Shown here: piece after piece, positions 44,869-50,709 of the stretch
Layout of the letters: every line of letters begins with the position of its first letter
Position numbering within the stretch: the stretch's first letter is position 1
DNA from: Stenotrophomonas sepilia
GTDB taxonomy: Bacteria; Pseudomonadota; Gammaproteobacteria; Xanthomonadales; Xanthomonadaceae
Assembly: GCF_003244875.1 (NCBI RefSeq)
Contig: NZ_LXXZ01000100.1
Span: 1 to 50,709, forward strand
Length of the DNA stretch: 50,709 bases
Direction of reading: 5' to 3'
Notes under the pieces: generated by a model
What the model was told of the DNA's origin: nothing
What the model saw: the letters and a program-made list of their open reading frames with translations, nothing else
The model's database searches: none
Position numbers and translations under genes: made by a program

Positions 44869-45309
44869 ATGCTCGTCCTGATCCAGCGCGTCAGCCAGGC
44901 CGCCGTCCACGTCGACCAGGAAGTGGTGGGGCAGATCGGCCCCGGCCTGCTGGCCCTGGTCGGCATGGAACCGGGCGATACCGAGGCCCAGCTGCGACGG
45001 ATGGCCGAGCGCCTGCTGGGCTACCGGGTGTTCGCCGACGAGCCCGGGAAGATGAACCGGTCGCTGCGCGACACCGGCGGCGGCCTGCTGCTGGTCAGCC
45101 AGTTCACCCTGGCCGCCGATACCCGTTCGGGCATGCGCCCCAGTTTCACGACCGCCGCACCGCCGGACGAGGCTGAACGCGGGTTCAATCGATTTGTCGA
45201 GATCTGTCGTGAAAATCACGCGCCCGGGGTGGAAACGGGCCGATTTGGTGCCCATATGGTCGTCAGCCTGGTCAATGACGGTCCCGTGACCTTCCTTCTC
45301 AGGCCCTGA
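44869..45309 (+). CDS. dtd: D-aminoacyl-tRNA deacylase
   Basis: Encodes 146 residues. Dtd hydrolyses D-amino acids and misloaded Gly from tRNA. The conserved active-site motif SQFTLAADT (about 80-88) and the family's cross-subunit motif [10 protein letters not shown] (with the Gly-cisPro NDGPVT, about 134-143) are both present, and the length is normal. It is transcribed toward rpoD. Confidence 0.95.
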   Translation: MLVLIQRVSQAAVHVDQEVVGQIGPGLLALVGMEPGDTEAQLRRMAERLLGYRVFADEPGKMNRSLRDTGGGLLLVSQFTLAADTRSGMRPSFTTAAPPDEAERGFNRFVEICRENHAPGVETGRFGAHMVVSLVNDGPVTFLLRP

Positions 45310-45347
45310 GCCTGCGGGACCACCGCCCGGCAGGCGGGGCCCCGGGC

Positions 45348-45356
45348 TGGTATAAT
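45348..45356 (+). promoter_or_regulatory. Perfect extended -10 element upstream of rpoD
   Basis: TGGTATAAT, i.e. a perfect TATAAT (45351-45356) preceded by the extended TGn. It lies 43 bases upstream of the rpoD ATG. No good -35 is visible. Confidence 0.6.
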
Positions 45357-45399
45357 GCTACGTTCCCTATTTCTCCCTAGCCGGTGGCGCGAGCACTAC

Positions 45400-47253
<1,854 letters not shown>

Positions 47254-47281
47254 TAGCCAGCGGCTGTTGAAGCGTTGAGAG

Positions 47282-47310
47282 AAACCCCGCCTGGTGCGGG
47301 GTTTTTCTTT
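47282..47310 (+). terminator. Intrinsic terminator of rpoD
   Basis: AACCCCGC-CTGGT-GCGGGGTT followed by a T-rich run. Confidence 0.88.
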
Positions 47311-47518
47311 AGTAGCTCCCGGCCATGCCGGTCGGATCCTGACGATGTCGCATCTGCCATTTGATTACGTCCCGCGGCGGTCGCACGCTGACCGTGCAGA
47401 TGCTCAACACATCGCGTAGGCAGGCCGATCTTCATCGGCGCTGATGCAAGCGCGCAGCAGGTCACGTACATCACATGCGGCCTGCGGCACTGATTCGTCA
47501 TGCATCTGGAGTCACGCC

Positions 47519-47830
47519 ATGAATGATGTGGAGCACGATATGCCTGAGCCCGTGCAAATCGATTTCCCGCCGCTGCTGAACTGGGATGAGGTGATGCGGG
47601 ATGAGTGTGAGGATCCGTTGGGGTTTGCACGTCGGACGACGTATGCGCTGCTGACGCTGCCTGAAGCTGGGTTGCTTGCCGGCTTCAGCGGCGGCAACCA
47701 GAAGGGACTGGAAGAGGCCAGGCGGACGGTGGCGCTGTTCCAGGCACATCTGCGGCGGCAGATGTGGTTTGCGGAAGCGGCGGAGAAGCGGTTGGGGCGC
47801 GTTGCTGAGGCTCTTGCTGCTGCCGGGTAG
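47519..47830 (+). CDS. Small acidic protein of unknown function
   Basis: Encodes 103 residues with no signal peptide. It is acidic at the N-terminus (NDVEHDMPEPVQIDFPPLLN) and helical and more basic at the end (LEEARRTVALFQAHLRRQMW). GGAG is upstream. The codons are somewhat lower in GC than those of rpoD. It sits between rpoD and a tRNA. I do not recognise a family. Confidence 0.55.
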   Translation: MNDVEHDMPEPVQIDFPPLLNWDEVMRDECEDPLGFARRTTYALLTLPEAGLLAGFSGGNQKGLEEARRTVALFQAHLRRQMWFAEAAEKRLGRVAEALAAAG

Positions 47831-47870
47831 CCGATCGTGGGCGGCCTCCACTACACTGTGGCGCTGCGCA

Positions 47871-47946
<76 letters not shown>

Positions 47947-48058
47947 TCTACTGATCCGGCCACGTCCAGATCCGTCCGAATATCCTAGTAAAACCGCTGT
48001 ATTTCAGGGCTTTCGTGTCCAGCCGGGTCCGGTCGCGTGCGTCTCCATCCAGCTGGAA

Positions 48059-48123
48059 TGTGAGTAACGTTGCGAGTAAGATGATCGGAAGATCTCCGCT
48101 TACTCACATATCGGTTACTCACA
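48059..48123. promoter_or_regulatory. Nested inverted-repeat array before the integrase
   Basis: TGTGAGTAAC (48059-48068) is the inverse of GTTACTCACA (48114-48123), and CGAGTAAG (48073-48080) is the inverse of CTTACTCA (48099-48106). Thus four related TGAGTAA-type units, two in each direction, lie just before the integrase ATG at 48127. They may be arm-type integrase sites, an autoregulatory operator, or both. Confidence 0.65.
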
Positions 48124-48126
48124 GCC

Positions 48127-49305
48127 ATGTTGACAGACACCAAGCTGCGCAGCCTCAAGCCTCAGGGCAAGGTGTATCGCCTCGCCGATGCCAATGGGCT
48201 GTGCGTCGAGGTGAGGCCTTCTGGAGCCAGGATCTGGCGCTATCGGTACCGGTTCGCCGGCAAGGCGAACATGCTCACCATCGGGGACTACCCGGCGGTT
48301 TCATTGGCCGAAGCTCGCGCCGAGCGGGACACGGCCCGGGCCCAGCTCAAGAAGGGCATGGACCCGGGCCTGGTGGTGAAGATCGAGCGAGCGGCACAGG
48401 AGGAAGAGGCCGGCAACACCTTTGGCGCGCTTGCTGAAGAACTGGTTTCGCAACGGGCCAAGAAGCTGACCCCTGGGTCAGTCGTCCGGGAGCGACGGAT
48501 GCTGGAGCGCGACCTGGGGAGCATCGCGAATCTGCCGGTCAGGAGCGTGACTGCGCCAATCCTGCTGAAGGCCCTCCGCAAGATCGAGGCCCGTGGAGCA
48601 GTCGAGACGGCGCATCGGGCTCGCGCCGCCGCGGGCATGGTCTTTCGCTATGCCATCGCCACGGGTAGGGCCGAGAACAACCCGGCCCTGAGTCTTGCCG
48701 GCGCATTGACCTCTACGAAAACCAAGCACTTCTCCAGCCTGACTGAGCCAGATGAGGTGGCAAAGCTTCTCAAGGCAATCTACGGCTACCAAGGGTCGCC
48801 GATCGTGTCGGCTGCGCTCAAGCTCTCGGCACTCCTGTTCGTCCGGCCGGGCGAGCTCCGTGCGGCGCGCTGGGACGATATTGACCTGGATGCTGCTGAG
48901 TGGCGTTACGTCACCAGCAAGACCCAGACCCAGCACATCGTTCCCTTGGCTGGGCAGGTGGTGGAACTCCTGGAAGATGTCCGGCCCTACGCAAGGAAAA
49001 GTCAGTACGTCTTTCCGAGCGTGCGGAGCATCCAGAAGCCGATCAGTGAGAATACGATCAACGCTGCCCTACGGAACCTCGGGTTCGATGGCACGATGAT
49101 GACTGCCCATGGATTTCGGGCCATGGCACGAACATTGCTGGACGAGGTGCTGGGGTTCAGGCCGGATTTCATCGAGCATCAGCTCGCCCATGCGGTGCGG
49201 GATCCGCTGGGGCGGGCGTACAACAGAACTACCCACCTGGAAGAGCGAAAGAAGATGATGCAGGCTTGGGCTAACTACCTAGACGAGCTGAGACGTAGCG
49301 CCTAA
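48127..49305 (+). CDS. P4-type tyrosine recombinase (integrase) with N-terminal arm-binding domain
   Basis: Encodes 392 residues. Residues 1-90 form the DUF4102-type arm-DNA-binding domain (LTDTKLRSLKPQGK...). A core-binding domain lies at about 95-190. The catalytic domain carries Arg240 in LFVRPGELRAARW, His328 and Arg331 in AHGFRAMA, His355 in HQLAHAV, and Tyr365 in RAYNRTT. All expected active-site residues are present, so it may be functional. It follows a tRNA by 180 bases, the usual target of such enzymes. No excisionase gene or right-hand att copy of the tRNA end is visible. Confidence 0.93.
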   Translation: MLTDTKLRSLKPQGKVYRLADANGLCVEVRPSGARIWRYRYRFAGKANMLTIGDYPAVSLAEARAERDTARAQLKKGMDPGLVVKIERAAQEEEAGNTFGALAEELVSQRAKKLTPGSVVRERRMLERDLGSIANLPVRSVTAPILLKALRKIEARGAVETAHRARAAAGMVFRYAIATGRAENNPALSLAGALTSTKTKHFSSLTEPDEVAKLLKAIYGYQGSPIVSAALKLSALLFVRPGELRAARWDDIDLDAAEWRYVTSKTQTQHIVPLAGQVVELLEDVRPYARKSQYVFPSVRSIQKPISENTINAALRNLGFDGTMMTAHGFRAMARTLLDEVLGFRPDFIEHQLAHAVRDPLGRAYNRTTHLEERKKMMQAWANYLDELRRSA

Positions 49306-49371
49306 GCCTCGACTCACGGATGAGTCGCGCAGCGCATAGCCACTGTCCATCGTATCGTTGGATCTGACTAC

Positions 49372-49395
49372 GTCCGCTTTCGGCCAAGAGCGGAC
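49372..49395. repeat. Hairpin downstream of the integrase
   Basis: GTCCGCT-TTCGGCCAAG-AGCGGAC. It resembles a short intergenic palindrome and may end the integrase transcript. The rest of 49306-49440 has nothing else I can name. Confidence 0.5.
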
Positions 49396-49436
49396 ATCCC
49401 TCACCGAATCCCGCACTGGCATCCCACCTTCGTTTG

Positions 49437-50102
49437 CTAGCCGATCACGCAAAGTGGCTTGCGAATCACGCCAGAGGAATCATTGGACGCGCGGCTCAGA
49501 CGGGCGCTTGGAAGTGCGTGGAGCGCCTGATTCAGCACAGGATCCCATGCCACTTTCTCCACTGTGCCCGCCAGCACCGGCGTGGGCGGCGCGGCACCAC
49601 CGAACGCCGCCGTCAGCACGGCATGGAAACCCTTGCCATAGACCATCCCTACACCGGTCACAGTGGCCATCAGCAGAAGCGGCAGCAACAAAGCGCCGCT
49701 ACTGCGGTGCCAGGTCGCCCACCTTCGCGCCGGGGGCTGTGCGTGTACCTTCAAGTGCGATCGCCAGCGCCCAGGCTTGGGCCACCACAGGTACAAACCG
49801 CTCAAGAGCAGCCCCAGCGAGATCCAGCCGATAATGCCGAGTACCTGCTTGCCCGTGTCGTGGGCCAGCAGCGCCACATGCCATTCGTGCAGCCACATCA
49901 GCACGTCGTTGTCGGGGCCACGTCGCAGCAGCAAGGTGCCGTCGTCCGGCCCGAAGTAGGCGCGTTCGCCGTTGGCGAAATATGCCTGCCACACCGGGAG
50001 TTCGGCTTTAGGCAAGTCGATGGAGCGCACGCCCCGCGGCGCCCATTCCGCCACCAATCGCTCAAGCACGGCGGGGTCGGCATGGGGCCCGGGAGACGCC
50101 AC
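49437..50102 (-). pseudogene. PepSY-type membrane protein fragment (truncated at both ends)
   Basis: The open frame preserves the middle of a PepSY-associated membrane protein: WQAYFANGERAYFGPDDG, LMWLHEWHVALLAHDTGKQ and WISLGLLLSGLYLWWPKPG, with about two membrane segments, then RWATWHRSSGALLLPLLLMA. Family members are usually near 400-500 residues. The N-terminal membrane helix and PepSY domain are missing, and the homology stops near 50102, where sirtuin-like sequence begins on the other strand. The C-terminal end is also lost at about 49440-49490. Probably not functional. Confidence 0.75.
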
Positions 50103-50401
50103 CCGCCTGCCCCCTGTGCGGCGGCCCGTTCCGGCCTGGCGTGGTCTGGTTCGGCGAGGCGCTGCCGGAGGACGCGTGGGCGCGCGCATGCGCCGCGATC
50201 GACGGTTGCGATGTCCTGGTGGTGGTCGGCACGTCCGGCCTGGTGCATCCGGCCGCGTCGCTGCCGCTGCGCGCGCGGCAACGGCGTGCGCAGGTCATCG
50301 AGGTCAATCCTGTCGACAGTGCGGTGAGCGCGTACGCCAGCGAGCAGCTGCGCCTGCCGGCGAGCGCGGGCGTCGCGATGCTGCGGGAGCGCTTTATCTG
50401 A
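50102..50401 (+). pseudogene. C-terminal fragment of a sirtuin (NAD-dependent deacylase)
   Basis: Encodes about 99 residues ending in a natural-looking TGA. CPLCGGPFRPGVVWFGEALP carries the second CxxC of the sirtuin zinc site and the VVWFGE motif; DVLVVVGTSGLVHPAASLP and QVIEVNPVD follow, the NAD-binding end of the fold. The catalytic His region and the first CxxC are missing. The 5' boundary coincides with the end of the PepSY fragment. Confidence 0.78.
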
Positions 50402-50540
50402 ATGCCGCTCGCGAGCGGCGCCGGACGCAGCGCGATGTCCGTCGCATCGCGCATGCCGGCGACCAGACCTCTTCCGCCGTGACTGCGGCAAGCGGCCGTT
50501 GCCAGCCCCGGCCAGCCGCCCGACCCGCCGGCTTCGCCGC

Positions 50541-50687
50541 TCAGGCCCGTGCCAGCGCCTGCTCCAGATCCGCGATCAGGTCGTCGACATGTTCGATGCC
50601 GATGCACAGGCGCACCGTATCCTCGCTCACGCCGGCCTGCGCCAGTTCCGCCGGGGAAAGCTGGCGATGCGTGGTCGAGGCCGGATG
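50541..50687 (-). pseudogene. C-terminal fragment of a PLP trans-sulfuration enzyme (O-acyl-homoserine sulfhydrylase/cystathionine-synthase type)
   Basis: The minus-strand frame [20 protein letters not shown] through [20 protein letters not shown], then TGA, is the usual end of this enzyme family. The homology ends at 50687; the last 22 bases of the window do not continue it, and an in-frame TGA follows upstream on that strand. Between the sirtuin stop and this fragment (50402-50540) I see no gene. Confidence 0.7.
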
Positions 50688-50709
50688 CGGGGTATAGGAA
50701 GTTCAACCG

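Noticed and set aside
50692..50706. Resemblance of GTATAGGAAGTTC to one arm of an FRT recombination site
   Set aside because: One mismatch within 13 bases, no second arm or spacer. A chance match at the window edge is the simplest reading.

Overview
The window reads as a chromosomal segment of a Stenotrophomonas species (Xanthomonadaceae, Gammaproteobacteria), probably of the S. maltophilia group. The reasons are high GC, a typical xanthomonad core gene order (topA, smg, dprA, a LysM gene, def, fmt, rsmB), and about twenty short GTAG-headed palindromes of the kind known as SMAG repeats in S. maltophilia.

Layout. From 1 to 8 kb: a 2OG-Fe(II)-oxygenase-like protein, a serine hydrolase, a two-repeat retropepsin-like protein divergent from an OmpR-type two-component operon, a MarR regulator with a 20-bp palindrome upstream translationally coupled to a DNA-alkylation-repeat protein, and a class I DAHP synthase behind what looks like a peptide-leader attenuator (leader peptide with Phe-Tyr-Trp-Tyr-Tyr-Phe, then an intrinsic terminator). 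From 8 to 16 kb: a TRIC-type channel under a tandem glycine riboswitch, a GIY-YIG protein, two small unknowns, a type II NADH dehydrogenase, a NYN/OST-HTH protein, a GST and PriA. From 16 to 25 kb: an intergenic region with two perfect, inverted DnaA boxes, a sigma-like membrane protein with a DUF3106 partner, a MATE transporter, SppA, a small lipoprotein, an SDR, two DUF4124-type secreted proteins and TsaC. From 25 to 35 kb: TopA, two GYF_2-domain membrane proteins (one with an RDD domain, one pilin-like), Smg, DprA, a LysM protein, then Def-Fmt-RsmB. From 35 to 45 kb: envelope genes (ArnT-like transferase, O-antigen-ligase-like protein, family 2 glycosyltransferase, CDP-glycerol transferase-like protein, a PH-domain pair, LpxL-like acyltransferase) with RibA and Dtd. 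RpoD follows at 45.4 to 47.3 kb.

The right end differs. A CAU-anticodon tRNA is followed by a P4-type integrase with an inverted-repeat array just upstream. Beyond it come three gene fragments (PepSY membrane protein, sirtuin C-terminus, trans-sulfuration enzyme C-terminus) joined abruptly. This is either a decayed integrated element, a rearrangement, or a misassembly near a contig end.

The most interesting signals are regulatory: the aromatic leader peptide (possibly on a leaderless mRNA), the riboswitch-channel pairing, the isolated DnaA-box pair, and the habit of SMAG repeats of supplying the stop codon of the preceding gene. All calls come from reading the sequence; no database search was run.
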